Shown piece by piece: positions 50,726 to 60,279 of a stretch of 64,000 nt of DNA. The first letter of the stretch is position 1. Every line of letters starts with the position of its first letter. The translations under genes were made by a program, and so were the position numbers. The notes under the pieces were generated by a model that was not told where the DNA came from, ran no database searches, and saw nothing but the letters and a program-made list of their open reading frames with translations. The stretch covers positions 186,001 through 250,000 of the forward strand of contig JAFLBQ010000006.1 in the NCBI GenBank assembly GCA_017303805.1, in the 5' to 3' direction. This DNA is from Cytophagales bacterium (lineage in GTDB: Bacteria; Bacteroidota; Bacteroidia; Cytophagales; Cyclobacteriaceae).

Positions 50726-51319
50726 TTATTGATTATTTACTCCGGTGTTTTCCTGCTGTGGCCACCACGTTTTGACTTCATTTAGTTCGATTAGAAATTC
50801 ACAATGCTCCTTGCAGGAATTGTAAATGAATGCTGTGATCTCAGGCTCATGCGTAGTTTGAAACAGGTCAGGATAATTCGATAGTAGCGTGCGAAAGAGT
50901 TCAGCACACTCAGCCTTGCTGCCGACAGCGACAACTTCTGTGAGCGTATTGATTTCTTCGAGAAGGGTTGAAACAGATTTAAGTATGGCTTCATCCGCTT
51001 CGCTTGGTGCCGCTTCCGTAATCGGCTCTTCCGGTTCCAGTGCAGTAACTACGCTCAAACTTTCTGTTTCACTTTTTTCTTCACGTGGAACATTTTCTGA
51101 TTGACGTCCACCATATTTCACTGAGCCCATGAGTTCAATAGATTCATTTGAATCAAGTTGATTCTCTCTCACATTAGCGTTCGTGAGATTTGGCTTCTTT
51201 TGTTTGAAAATGTTAGTGATCTCGCTGCTGTAAAGTAGCAGCAGGGTGATAACATAATAGCCACCGATAAGAAAGGCGATGGTTGAAATGAACTCCTGCC
51301 AGGAAATGGATTCGAGCAT
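50726..51319 (-). CDS. Membrane-anchored protein upstream of traE, unknown
   Basis: A 197-residue protein with one helix (TIAFLIGGYYVITLLLLY, about 11-28), an acidic disordered middle (REEKSETESLS, EPEEPITEAAPSEADEA) and a helical C-terminus ending WWPQQENTGVNNQ. I recognise no family. It is 22 bp upstream of traE and probably opens the tra transcript. Confidence 0.6.
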   Translation of the reverse strand: MLESISWQEFISTIAFLIGGYYVITLLLLYSSEITNIFKQKKPNLTNANVRENQLDSNESIELMGSVKYGGRQSENVPREEKSETESLSVVTALEPEEPITEAAPSEADEAILKSVSTLLEEINTLTEVVAVGSKAECAELFRTLLSNYPDLFQTTHEPEITAFIYNSCKEHCEFLIELNEVKTWWPQQENTGVNNQ

Positions 51320-51499
51320 TAGCTTCCGTGATTGATTACGGAAGCGAAGGTGCGTGTCAGAAAAATCTAATATTCACAAGTTGGTACCAAGGTGGGTGAT
51401 ATATTTTCTATTTCCTCTTGGACCGATCGTCAGGCTGCTTGGTTCGTTTCCTTATTAATCAATTTACTTCACGGGCATGAGCATCTTAAACTGAATGAA

Positions 51500-51547
51500 A
51501 AGCAAAGGGTAATTTGACCGGATCACCAGCTCTTCTACCCTTTGCTT
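51500..51547. promoter_or_regulatory. Perfect 12-bp inverted repeat in the recombinase-tra gap
   Basis: AAGCAAAGGGTA (51500-51511) and TACCCTTTGCTT (51536-51547) pair exactly with a 24-base loop. It is between the recombinase stop (51578) and the first tra gene (51319), on the downstream side of the recombinase. It may be a terminator, a tra operator or a recombinase-related site; no T-run follows. Confidence 0.45.
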
Positions 51548-51577
51548 GTGGTCGTGATAGTAGTAACGTTTTTCAAA

Positions 51578-52198
51578 TTAATTCTCTACTAAGCAATTAT
51601 TAAACTGTTCATGATTCTTTACAAACCCAGAAACTGTAAGTCGATGAACACCTAGTATTCGTGCTATTGCACTATAGGATACCTTTTTATCCAACAACTC
51701 TTTAATTTTCTTTTCTTGCCCTGTCAATTTTGTCTTAGCAGACTTCCTACCTACAGGTCGACCCAGAATGACCCCCTCTGCTTTTTTTCTTGCCAGCGCT
51801 TCCTTCGTTCTTTGCGAAATTAGATTTCGTTCAATCTCCGCTGAAAGTCCGAATGCAAAAGCAAGAACTTTTGAGTTGATGTCACTGCCTAAACGATAGT
51901 TGTCTTTTATAGTCCAAACCTGAATATCTCTATTCATACATTCGTTAAGGATTGCCATTATCATCAATAAGTTTCTTCCCAGTCTCGACAATTCTGAACA
52001 AATAAGTACATCATCCTTTCGCATTTTTTTTAAAAGCTTGCCTAATTTTCTTTCCTGAATGTGCTTCGAACCGGAGATAGTTTCTTCAATCCATTTGTCA
52101 ACTACCAACACACTTTTTTCGCAAAATCGGTTGACTTCGTAGCGTTGATTTTCAACTGTTTGTTTGTCGGTGCTGACGCGAATGTAGCCGTAGATCAT
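51578..52198 (-). CDS. Serine recombinase, invertase type (Mpi/Hin-like)
   Basis: A 206-residue small serine recombinase. The catalytic Ser9 lies in GYIRVSTDKQ. SRLGRNLLMIM and the helix-E region ISQRTKEALARKKAEGVILGR-like (read as QRTKEALARKKAEG then GRPVGRKS) are conserved. The C-terminal helix-turn-helix is YSAIARILGVHRLTVSGFV. It is of the Bacteroides Mpi-type DNA-invertase length, not a large transposon recombinase. Its start is 97 bp from a 23-bp inverted repeat whose partner is inside a methyltransferase gene, so inversion of that segment is the obvious job. Confidence 0.9.
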   Translation of the reverse strand: MIYGYIRVSTDKQTVENQRYEVNRFCEKSVLVVDKWIEETISGSKHIQERKLGKLLKKMRKDDVLICSELSRLGRNLLMIMAILNECMNRDIQVWTIKDNYRLGSDINSKVLAFAFGLSAEIERNLISQRTKEALARKKAEGVILGRPVGRKSAKTKLTGQEKKIKELLDKKVSYSAIARILGVHRLTVSGFVKNHEQFNNCLVEN

Positions 52199-52294
52199 AG
52201 TGTTTTAAGGTTTAAGTTTATTAGTGGAGAAAGTGTATAAATTAAACCAAAACAGACGATAGAAAACCTGAGCATTTTTTTATGCAGTTAAACC

Positions 52295-52317
52295 AGCGTT
52301 TTTGTTAGACAGCATGG
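52295..52317 (+). repeat. Left inverted repeat of the invertible segment
   Basis: A 23-bp sequence beginning AGCGTTTTTG and ending AGACAGCATGG; its exact reverse complement is at 54030-54052. It lies directly upstream of the silent specificity cassette and continues its reading frame (SVFVRQHG). The bases on either side differ from those at the other copy, so the match is limited to 23 bp, as expected of a recombination site. Confidence 0.9.
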
Positions 52318-54029
52318 GGTGGCTAACGAATTTCATACTTCAGATACCTGGGCCATATTGTCCCCAATAGAACAGCGAATCAAGCGGAAAATTGAGCTGA
52401 TCGGAACACCACTTAAAGAATGGGAAATAGCTATCAACTATGGGATCAAGACCGGCTTCAATGATGCCTTTATAATTACTGGAAAGGAGCGAGCCGAATT
52501 AATAAAGCTTGATCCAAAATCAGACGAAATTATACGACCTATTTTGCGTGGCAGGGACATAAAGAGATACGCCAATAGCTTTGCGGATCTGTGGTTGATC
52601 AACACACACAATGGTATCAAGGAAAAGGGGTTAAAACCCATTCAGATAGAGGATTATCCTGCCATTAAAAAGCATCTGGATAAGTACTATACCGAGCTTG
52701 AGAAACGTGCAGACAAGGGTGACACTCCATATAATTTGAGGAACTGTGCTTATATGGACGATTTTTCTAAACAGAAAATTGCTTGGGGAAATCTGAACCT
52801 TCGGGCATCCTATACATTGGCAGAGGGTGGTATGTTTGTCAATGCGCCATGCCCAATGATAGTACCAGGCAATCCATACCTTCTGGCTGTTCTAAATTCA
52901 AAACTAGGCGACTACTATGTACGAAGCCTCGGAGTTATTAGGAACGGAGGCTATTTTGAGTACAAACCAATGTTCATTGAACAATTGCCTGTTCCAGTTA
53001 TTGATCAAACAAAACAGAAACCCTTTGCAGATTTGGCACTTCAAATTCTTGAGGCAAAAAAGTCTAAGTCAAAAACCGACAAGCTTGAGAGCCAACTCGA
53101 TCAAATGATTTTCGACCTTTACAAATTATCAGATGTCGAAATTGACTATCTCCTTTCAGATCTCGACCAAATCGAAGTTACAAATGAAGTTGACTTCGTC
53201 AGTTGAGAGGTTAAATAATGAAAAGATTACATCATCAACTTGATTCTCAAGATCAGAGGTATCCAATCCATTTTTTTTGCGCTTTTGAATGTCCATCACT
53301 AGTTCCCCCAATACTTTTTCATCACGGCTGGAAGGAGTCTGAGGAATGCAAATTTGCTCTATGTACTGCTTTATCCATCTCCTTGTACCCACTCCAGACG
53401 TGGCAGCTATTTTTCCGAAATACCATTCGCACAATTTGGAGTCAAGAAAGGAAAGAATATAAGGCAGTCTGTCACCAATGAGAAAGAAAACCGTGTTGTT
53501 TAAGTAATAGCCCTCGGTATCCAGACAAAAATTTGCGTGATCAGTTAATTCAATCCATATGATTTTCTGTTTAGAAAAATCGTCCCAATAGCTTATGCTA
53601 TCTTGGGTTTCAAACCACTGATTATTAGTCTTTTTTCTAGCTCCGGCTTCGCCAGTTTGCTTCAATCTATCGTACCCAAAACTAAGAAGGTGCTGTTTTA
53701 CCGAGGGATAGTCATCAATGTTCAATTTGAGGCTGGGGAACGTGGCGATAAGCCAAAGGTCTGCAAATTGATGGCTATAGCGTTTAATATCACGCCCCCG
53801 CAATATCGGTCGTATAATTTCGGCTGATTTTGGGTCAGCCTTGATTAGCTCTTCCTTTTTTTCTCGATTAATGATAAATGCGTCATTGTATCCGGTTAGT
53901 ACGCCACGGAAGATGTCAATATCCCAATCCTTTAATGGCACTCCGGCTAGCTCAATTTTATCCTTTATTCGCTGCTCAATGCCTGATAAAATAGCCCAGC
54001 TTTGGTTCGAACTGAATCCACAAAAACTT
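52318..54029. mobile_element. Predicted invertible DNA segment exchanging methyltransferase specificity ends
   Basis: A 1,712-bp segment bounded by the 23-bp inverted repeats. It holds the active 3' end of the methyltransferase gene (minus strand) and the silent alternative end (plus strand), convergent with a 51-bp overlap. Inversion would join the alternative end in frame to residues 1-834 and give a protein of about 1,129 residues. The recombinase lies just outside. Confidence 0.85.
52319..53206 (+). CDS. Silent alternative target-recognition domain cassette
   Basis: Encodes 295 residues homologous to residues 840-1124 of the methyltransferase at 53156-56530 but on the other strand. The first about 120 residues are similar (WAILSPIEQRIKRKIEL versus WAILSGIEQRIKDKIEL, then IRPILRGRDIKRY), after which the two diverge, as expected of different recognition domains. 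It has a GTG but no good start region, and reading upstream passes straight through the inverted repeat in frame. It has no catalytic motifs. It is a donor, not an independent enzyme. Confidence 0.85.
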   Translation: MANEFHTSDTWAILSPIEQRIKRKIELIGTPLKEWEIAINYGIKTGFNDAFIITGKERAELIKLDPKSDEIIRPILRGRDIKRYANSFADLWLINTHNGIKEKGLKPIQIEDYPAIKKHLDKYYTELEKRADKGDTPYNLRNCAYMDDFSKQKIAWGNLNLRASYTLAEGGMFVNAPCPMIVPGNPYLLAVLNSKLGDYYVRSLGVIRNGGYFEYKPMFIEQLPVPVIDQTKQKPFADLALQILEAKKSKSKTDKLESQLDQMIFDLYKLSDVEIDYLLSDLDQIEVTNEVDFVS

Positions 54030-56530
54030 CCATGCTGTCTAACAAAAACGCTCAAATTATTTAACACCTTTTCGGTAACTGTACAGACAAATGTATTCCC
54101 CTTGTTTTTACCCTTAGAAAAAAGCAAAATATTGGTGACAACAGTTGCAGACTCAAATATTTTCTGCTCCGGAAAATCAATTAGCAGAACTGGGTTAGTC
54201 TTTTCGGCAAGGAAACCCCGAGTACTTTTACCGTAGCCAGCCCGCATCCATTTATTTGAAGTGATGTAACAAAGGTTCCCATTCGGCTTCAATAATTGCC
54301 ATCCCCTTTCATAGAACAGGGAATAAATGTCACCCATTCCTTCAAAGGTTTGATAGTTGGCCTTCTCATATAGTTTGGCTAAATCTCCGCCATCTTTTTG
54401 TAATTGTATGTACGGTGGATTACCAATCACAATATCAAAACCTCCATGTTCAAAGATTTCATAAAACCACAAATGCCAAAGGAAGTACGGATAAATCTTA
54501 CTCTTCTGAATTTGACTCAATTCTTTCTCCAATCCTTTTAACCGTTGAGCTTCCTTCGTATTTTTTTCTAGTAAAGTATTTAATTTTTTTAAACTGTCTT
54601 CTTTCTTCTTTTTGTCAGCGTTTGTTTTTGGAGTCTGTTTATTTACGGTTGCCAGCTTCAGTTTTGTGTCATTAAGGGTTTCGGTGTTGCGTCTTATTTT
54701 GTCTTGAACTTGCCCGGTTATGAACTTATCCACTACGTCATCAATACTGTGTTGCAATTCTTTTTTGATCTCACTGTTATCAGCAGCAAAGTATTTTTTT
54801 ACTAGGGTCTTCAATCGATCAATGTCCACTTTACTAAACTTATTCTCATCACGAAAAAGAGTAGTTTCTTCTTCTAGGCGAACACATAAATCAAGGTCTT
54901 CATAAGACTCCAATAGGCTGTTGCCTTGCATGATTTTATAATCAAGATTTGGCAAGGGTCTTGGCTTGTCCTCGTCAACGACCAGGCTTAACCAAAACCG
55001 TAAACGTGCAATATCTACGGCACCTTTTTCAATATCCACTCCATAGATAGAACCCTGGATAATATTCTCCTTTACTTTTGCTGGATTCCAGACTAAGCCA
55101 CTTTCGTAGGCAATTGCTTCTTTAATTGAAAATATTTCAAGCAGAAGCCCCATTGGAAACGCTCCCGATCCAATAGCTGGGTCACAGATTTTAACCTTGT
55201 CAAGGACGTTGTCAATTTTCTTTAATACTGAATTATTAATTTTTTCAACCTCCTTGTATCTAACAAGCTTCTCAACTATTTCTTTTTGAAGTCCAGACTC
55301 TGTTACTATGTATTCCATCAAGCTCTCCTGGCACATATAGTGAACAATTTCCTTCGGAGTATAGAAAGTACCTCTATCCTTATTGTCCTCCAGAAGATTT
55401 TCGAATATATGTCCAAGCATCTCAGGGTCAACCGCAATCGTATGATCGTCTGGACTATCTTCATGGACTGTAAAATTGAAAGCCTGTAAGAAATCGAGGA
55501 ATCCCCTTTGCTTTGGATCCTCATTGCTATCAGGATTATGGAAAAGCCTTGGTTCTAAAGTGAGTGTCTTCTGATCAATGTCTTCCTTATCAAACAATCC
55601 TCCATTCAAAAATGGAATCTTGACCTTTGCCTTATTGGGCAGCACAAAATCGTCTTGAGGCCGTCCCTTATGATTGTTTAATGTGTCGAAAAATAAAACC
55701 TTAAGCCATTTCTCATAAAACACTTCATTGGCTCCGCTACCCAAGTATAGATTCATTAAAAAATCCGGATCGCCATCTTTGTAGTCGGTGGAGGAAGCCC
55801 CAAGCCATCCCTTCTTTTGAACAAAAGAGAGAAACACTAATCGCCCAAGAAGCTTTTTGACGAAATCGCGGATTAGTTTCTCATTGGCATTAAATGCAGA
55901 TTTCTTGAAATTAGATTGGCTTAGGTATTGTAAAAATTTTTCATAGTGCAACTTATATTCATCAAAGAATGCCTTACTCAGTCTTTCAACCGAGAATGCT
56001 TTAACGAGGGCTTTTATGTTAATTTCTTTCTCGATCGAAAGAGCTTCAAATCTTTCTGCTGCCGTCTTACAACTTTCGCCTGGCCCCAGAAGGAAGGTAT
56101 ATCGTTTCGCGTTCGTTGACTTCTCTTTGACACCTTCTGATGTAAGCTCACTATCTTTTGCCACGAGAGTAAGCCTCCATACCTTCTTATTGTCAGAGGA
56201 GACAAAATTGACCAAGGCTGCCTGCCCTGAAGTGAGAAGCTTCCGGGCATAATGTTGAATTGCTACTTTACTCTGCTCAATTCGTACTTTGGATTGAAGT
56301 ATGATTTCATAGCATGTTATTTCTGCACCATCTTCTAATATTATTGTAGCATAGACTGAAACAGAATTTATTACCTTTTTTTCAGATGCAGTTGGCTGTA
56401 TGGATGCCGGTGCTGCGGATTGGAGAAGTTTAAGGTTGCTATTGAATAACTTACTTAGTACATCTTTTGAAAACAATAACCTATCATAAGGCCTTTGTAA
56501 TGATTGTTGAAGTTGTATTCTACTTGCCAT
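53156..56530 (-). CDS. Eco57I-type DNA adenine methyltransferase/restriction enzyme, phase-variable C-terminus
   Basis: A 1,124-residue protein. The N-terminal about 400 residues include a YEIILQSKV segment that could be a decayed or cryptic nuclease and a LLGPGESCKTAAERF stretch. The SAM motif is DPAIGSGAF (450-458), and the catalytic NPPYI (704-708) marks N6-adenine methylation. A coiled linker lies at about 600-675. Residues 835-1124 are the target-recognition region. The 23-bp inverted repeat encodes residues 827-834 (SVFVRQHG). It is 3 bp downstream of the helicase gene. Whether it cuts DNA itself or only methylates is unsettled. Confidence 0.88.
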   Translation of the reverse strand: MASRIQLQQSLQRPYDRLLFSKDVLSKLFNSNLKLLQSAAPASIQPTASEKKVINSVSVYATIILEDGAEITCYEIILQSKVRIEQSKVAIQHYARKLLTSGQAALVNFVSSDNKKVWRLTLVAKDSELTSEGVKEKSTNAKRYTFLLGPGESCKTAAERFEALSIEKEINIKALVKAFSVERLSKAFFDEYKLHYEKFLQYLSQSNFKKSAFNANEKLIRDFVKKLLGRLVFLSFVQKKGWLGASSTDYKDGDPDFLMNLYLGSGANEVFYEKWLKVLFFDTLNNHKGRPQDDFVLPNKAKVKIPFLNGGLFDKEDIDQKTLTLEPRLFHNPDSNEDPKQRGFLDFLQAFNFTVHEDSPDDHTIAVDPEMLGHIFENLLEDNKDRGTFYTPKEIVHYMCQESLMEYIVTESGLQKEIVEKLVRYKEVEKINNSVLKKIDNVLDKVKICDPAIGSGAFPMGLLLEIFSIKEAIAYESGLVWNPAKVKENIIQGSIYGVDIEKGAVDIARLRFWLSLVVDEDKPRPLPNLDYKIMQGNSLLESYEDLDLCVRLEEETTLFRDENKFSKVDIDRLKTLVKKYFAADNSEIKKELQHSIDDVVDKFITGQVQDKIRRNTETLNDTKLKLATVNKQTPKTNADKKKKEDSLKKLNTLLEKNTKEAQRLKGLEKELSQIQKSKIYPYFLWHLWFYEIFEHGGFDIVIGNPPYIQLQKDGGDLAKLYEKANYQTFEGMGDIYSLFYERGWQLLKPNGNLCYITSNKWMRAGYGKSTRGFLAEKTNPVLLIDFPEQKIFESATVVTNILLFSKGKNKGNTFVCTVTEKVLNNLSVFVRQHGSFCGFSSNQSWAILSGIEQRIKDKIELAGVPLKDWDIDIFRGVLTGYNDAFIINREKKEELIKADPKSAEIIRPILRGRDIKRYSHQFADLWLIATFPSLKLNIDDYPSVKQHLLSFGYDRLKQTGEAGARKKTNNQWFETQDSISYWDDFSKQKIIWIELTDHANFCLDTEGYYLNNTVFFLIGDRLPYILSFLDSKLCEWYFGKIAATSGVGTRRWIKQYIEQICIPQTPSSRDEKVLGELVMDIQKRKKNGLDTSDLENQVDDVIFSLFNLSTDEVNFICNFDLVEI
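54030..54052 (-). repeat. Right inverted repeat, inside the methyltransferase gene
   Basis: Exact reverse complement of 52295-52317. In the methyltransferase frame it encodes SVFVRQHG (residues 827-834), at the boundary between the catalytic core and the target-recognition region, so crossing over here keeps the frame. Confidence 0.9.
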
Positions 56531-56533
56531 ATC

Positions 56534-59500
56534 TTAAGAGAAGCTTTGAGTAAGAACAATCTTTGGATTTATTATTCCCCTCGGTTTGGGTTCCTGCACC
56601 GTAGGCTCAGTTGCCCTTGTTGATAGATCGTAACGATCAAGCACTTGCGTGAATAAAAGTTCAATAAATTTTTCTGGAGTGCTCATTACCCTTTCATTAG
56701 TTGTAAAAAAATCGTTTATCTCCTTTGGGAATCCCTTTGAAGCGAATGTTCCTTGCTTGATTAATTCTAGGGTTCTTTGAAGCACCTTTCTTTTTTGCTC
56801 AGTAGGAGCAATTTTGACAATTGCATTTATGTTGGTGATTGCTTTATTTTCAGCGGGGCTTAAATTCTTTCTTGAAACTGTCTGAATATTTTCCTGATTC
56901 TTTTCAGTTTTAAAAAACTCCATAGCCGCAAGTGCTTGCTCGTGGTGCAGATCATGAAGTTTTATTGATTTTTCGTTTTGAGTTGCCCTGAAGATTTTAA
57001 CTGCCTGTAAAAAGTTGAGTTCAATATTTGTAAAGTCTGGGGTGACTAAGCAGAAAACGCCAGGGTGGTTTTCACTTTTAAGGTAAGCTAGCGAAGTGTT
57101 AACCATTGGATAATTAAAATCGCCAGTATCCGTGTTCAAAATTGTCAGTTGGCCTTCTAAGGCTTCACGTCCGCACCGTGCTTTATTTGGGATTGAGAAA
57201 ATTTCAGCGAATCTTTTTGGTTCTTTTTTCTTGAAGTCCCTCAGCTCATTTAGATATTTAAGAATTTCGCTCTCCTCCTTTTGAATTTTATTCCCAAACA
57301 GCGCACCCTCACCTTTTTCTTCAAGCAGTGAAAAAATCTTATTATCTTCTCCAAATGCTGTATGGAAAGCTTGGAGTTTTCTGAGAGCCGTATTTACTAA
57401 TTGAATCTGTGCATCACCGTGTGCTGAGGGATAGAAATTATAAACGAAAATCTGTTTTGCTCTTGAACCAATTCGATTAACTCTTCCAATGCGTTGCATT
57501 AGCCTTGTTGAATTCCAAGGAACATCATAGTTAATGATCACATTACTTCTATGGAGATTAATTCCTTCAGCCAGAACCTCCGTGGTAATGACAATATCAA
57601 ATTCGTTTTTCCACTTCTCCTCTTCCAAATTAGCATCAAAATTTTCCCGAAGTTTTTCTTCAACCGACTTACGATTTTCTGCACTTACAGTTAGAATTTT
57701 ATAGTCACCTAATTTTTTAAATTGTGCAGTAAGTTCTTCAGCAGTTTCCTTTGATTCAGAGAATATGACGAGCTTACCGCTCTGATTCTTCTTAGGATCG
57801 AAAAAATTCTTGCTTACTTGATTTGCAAACTCAATAAGTTTAGGATCAATGGTAACCTTACTCCATCGATCGATCAAATCATCTACCTTGTCTTTGTCCT
57901 TTAGTAGTAGGATGTAAAATTTCTTTTCAAAATCCGTTGCCTTAAACTCCCGATTATTTCCACCAGCCTTGTTAATCTTACTTTCAATTTCTTCATAACT
58001 CAATCCTTCTTCAAGAAGCTTATTAATATCCAAGTCAGGTGCTATGAAGATCCGATCATCATCAAACATTGTAAGCATGTTGTTAATGGCCTTCTGAAAG
58101 CGACTTAATGATTGCCTAAAGGCAAAAAAGCTACTCTCCAAACGCTTCACCAAAAGCACCCTCATAATGGCTGATAGCCGTGTGGATATTGAACTTACGT
58201 CACCGTATATCTTTCTATCCTCATCTTTCGATAGGAATTCTATTGCCCGATACCTGTAATATCCAAGACCTTCTATCTTCGCCCCACTTTCATCAATGCC
58301 AGTTATTAAGCTTACCGTGTCAAGAAACAATGTGGTTAGGTCATCTTCTAAATAATAATAAAGGGCAATAGGATCATCAACCCTGGGGAACACTATTCCT
58401 TGGCTATCTAAATCCTCTAAGTAAGCAGTGTTGTTCTCAATGTCTGTCCTTGTTCGTCTAATTACCAATGGCTCTATAACATCGTCTCTAAGTTTCTGAA
58501 AGAGACTTTTGAGTTTTTTAATATTTAAATTCTGTTCGGATGAGAGTTTTTTGTATTGCTCATTGATTGGTTTAAAGTAGTCTTGCAGGTTCTTAATGCT
58601 TTCAAGAGTGCTGTTCCTTTTATCTTGGAATAGGTACAGTTGATTCTCAATGTCCTGCGGTCTGTTATTTAAAGGTGTTGCTGAGATGAGAATTACTTTC
58701 TTTCGCGTATCACCATCCTCCGAGGGGCGCGACCTTGGCATTTTACAGATTTCCTGGAGTTTCAGGTACATATCCGTGTAGTCATTCCTAAACTTATGAG
58801 ATTCATCGACAATGATAAGGTCAAACTTATCAGCGCGGGAATGAGTGTAATTAGTTTCATCTAAAACTTGATGAAGACTTCCGATAGTAATGAACTCGAA
58901 ATGATTCTTTACTTGAAATTCTTCTGTCGTTCGTCTCCAGTTTGCTTCAAGTGCTGGTGGGACTACCACCAGCACTTTAGAATGCGTTCCGTTTTCATAG
59001 ATGAATTTTTTAATAACCATGCAGGCTATGATAGTCTTCCCTAAGCCAACTACATCTGCTAGGATAAATCCGTTGTGCTTCATCATTATGGCATAACCTT
59101 GATTTGCAGCATCCGACTGATATTTTAATCGCATGAATTTGTCGGGCAATAACAAATCAATATTATAGGGATCATACTCTACTCTCTTTCCAAAATATTC
59201 TATCAACATTTTGATGTAGAGTTCAAACGGAGTGAAGTCATCCTTTAAATATGTTTTTCTCTTAATCTCTTTTGCTTCCGCATGAAGAATGGGTACAGAC
59301 TCATCCCAAAGTTTATTGAATTCAGTTGTCGAGAATTTAACATCTTCAAAATCTCTTAGGCTAACATTGAATTCATAATTGGACTCAGGATTTGAACCAA
59401 GTCCGGAATCTGTAAGGTTTGATGAGCCGGTTATTACTTCACATGGCGCGTGCTCATTAAAATTAATCGGCCTGAAAATGTAGACCTTCGCATGTATTTT

Positions 59501-59890
59501 CTGCTTTGGGTGCGCTCTTAATTCTATTTTGTCATTGATCAGGTCGTCTATAAACTGGATAATCCCTTTCTCAGTGACTTCAGCATATTCGGCATCTTGA
59601 ATATTTTGAATGACATCTTTTAAAAAAGTATCTTTCGTTTCGTGCGGATTCTCAATAAAGTACTGTCCTCTGTCATGATATTTTTTTGTCAATGCATCAA
59701 CATTTATCCCTAAAAGAATCCTAACCTTAGGAATGCGGTCAAGGAATGGACGAACTTTGAAATACCCAGAAGCACGGAAATACCCTACCAGAGCATCGAA
59801 GAACTGAATGCTCTCTACATGCGTAAAAACTCCTTCGAATTTTTTAAGAAGGCTATTACCGTCCCTATTAGTAAAAAATTTGGTAGACAT
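56534..59890 (-). CDS. PLD-nuclease / SNF2-type helicase fusion
   Basis: A 1,118-residue protein. Residues about 1-200 are a phospholipase-D-type nuclease half-site: IHAKVYIF (His133, Lys135) and TGSSNLTDSG. Residues about 255-860 are a superfamily-2 helicase with GLGKT (282-286), DESH (362-365), SATPLNNRPQDIENQL, and the C-terminal motifs EGINLHRSN and QRIGRVNRIGS. The tail of about 250 residues is unassigned. It is translated just before the methyltransferase, so the pair probably forms a translocase-nuclease/methylase defence unit reminiscent of DISARM or type I-like restriction. Confidence 0.88.
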   Translation of the reverse strand: MSTKFFTNRDGNSLLKKFEGVFTHVESIQFFDALVGYFRASGYFKVRPFLDRIPKVRILLGINVDALTKKYHDRGQYFIENPHETKDTFLKDVIQNIQDAEYAEVTEKGIIQFIDDLINDKIELRAHPKQKIHAKVYIFRPINFNEHAPCEVITGSSNLTDSGLGSNPESNYEFNVSLRDFEDVKFSTTEFNKLWDESVPILHAEAKEIKRKTYLKDDFTPFELYIKMLIEYFGKRVEYDPYNIDLLLPDKFMRLKYQSDAANQGYAIMMKHNGFILADVVGLGKTIIACMVIKKFIYENGTHSKVLVVVPPALEANWRRTTEEFQVKNHFEFITIGSLHQVLDETNYTHSRADKFDLIIVDESHKFRNDYTDMYLKLQEICKMPRSRPSEDGDTRKKVILISATPLNNRPQDIENQLYLFQDKRNSTLESIKNLQDYFKPINEQYKKLSSEQNLNIKKLKSLFQKLRDDVIEPLVIRRTRTDIENNTAYLEDLDSQGIVFPRVDDPIALYYYLEDDLTTLFLDTVSLITGIDESGAKIEGLGYYRYRAIEFLSKDEDRKIYGDVSSISTRLSAIMRVLLVKRLESSFFAFRQSLSRFQKAINNMLTMFDDDRIFIAPDLDINKLLEEGLSYEEIESKINKAGGNNREFKATDFEKKFYILLLKDKDKVDDLIDRWSKVTIDPKLIEFANQVSKNFFDPKKNQSGKLVIFSESKETAEELTAQFKKLGDYKILTVSAENRKSVEEKLRENFDANLEEEKWKNEFDIVITTEVLAEGINLHRSNVIINYDVPWNSTRLMQRIGRVNRIGSRAKQIFVYNFYPSAHGDAQIQLVNTALRKLQAFHTAFGEDNKIFSLLEEKGEGALFGNKIQKEESEILKYLNELRDFKKKEPKRFAEIFSIPNKARCGREALEGQLTILNTDTGDFNYPMVNTSLAYLKSENHPGVFCLVTPDFTNIELNFLQAVKIFRATQNEKSIKLHDLHHEQALAAMEFFKTEKNQENIQTVSRKNLSPAENKAITNINAIVKIAPTEQKRKVLQRTLELIKQGTFASKGFPKEINDFFTTNERVMSTPEKFIELLFTQVLDRYDLSTRATEPTVQEPKPRGIINPKIVLTQSFS

Positions 59891-60279
59891 TTAGCTGACA
59901 ATAAGGGGTTTGTAGTTAAAAAAATATGAATTCAGCTAAATTAGCCCATTTTTGGCAGAATTTTAGGGCTTTTATTGGTTTCTGGAAATATAAATGTCAA
60001 ATTAATCTTGATCTTGGCCTGAAATGATTGGACAACGTAACACATAAAGTCTAAAGCACTTTGACAGCGCTTTGCAAAGAAACATTCAAATTGAAAGAAA
60101 ATAACTTAGCCCCAAAATGAAGGCAACGAAGTATCGTCAATCAGTTCCTTATCACAAAACGAAACTGTCTGCCAGCGCAATTGCAAATTGTCAGCCGAAA
60201 GTTCGTTTTTGTAGGGCTTTAATCTTCTTCTGGAAGTTGTAGGTTCAAGTCTTTAGTGTTGCCAATTTTGGAATCTGTT
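59891..60279. other. Gene-free region between ubiquitin-like operon and helicase
   Basis: 389 bp of AT-rich DNA with no supported ORF. AAAACGAAACT (60156-60166) and AGTTCGTTTT (60200-60209) can pair with one bulge, and GCAATTGC lies in the loop; this may be a weak terminator for the operon to the right. The helicase promoter should also be here. Confidence 0.5.

Noticed and set aside
52319-53206. The alternative specificity region as an independent expressed gene
   Set aside because: No start region, no catalytic motifs, and its frame continues upstream through the inverted repeat.
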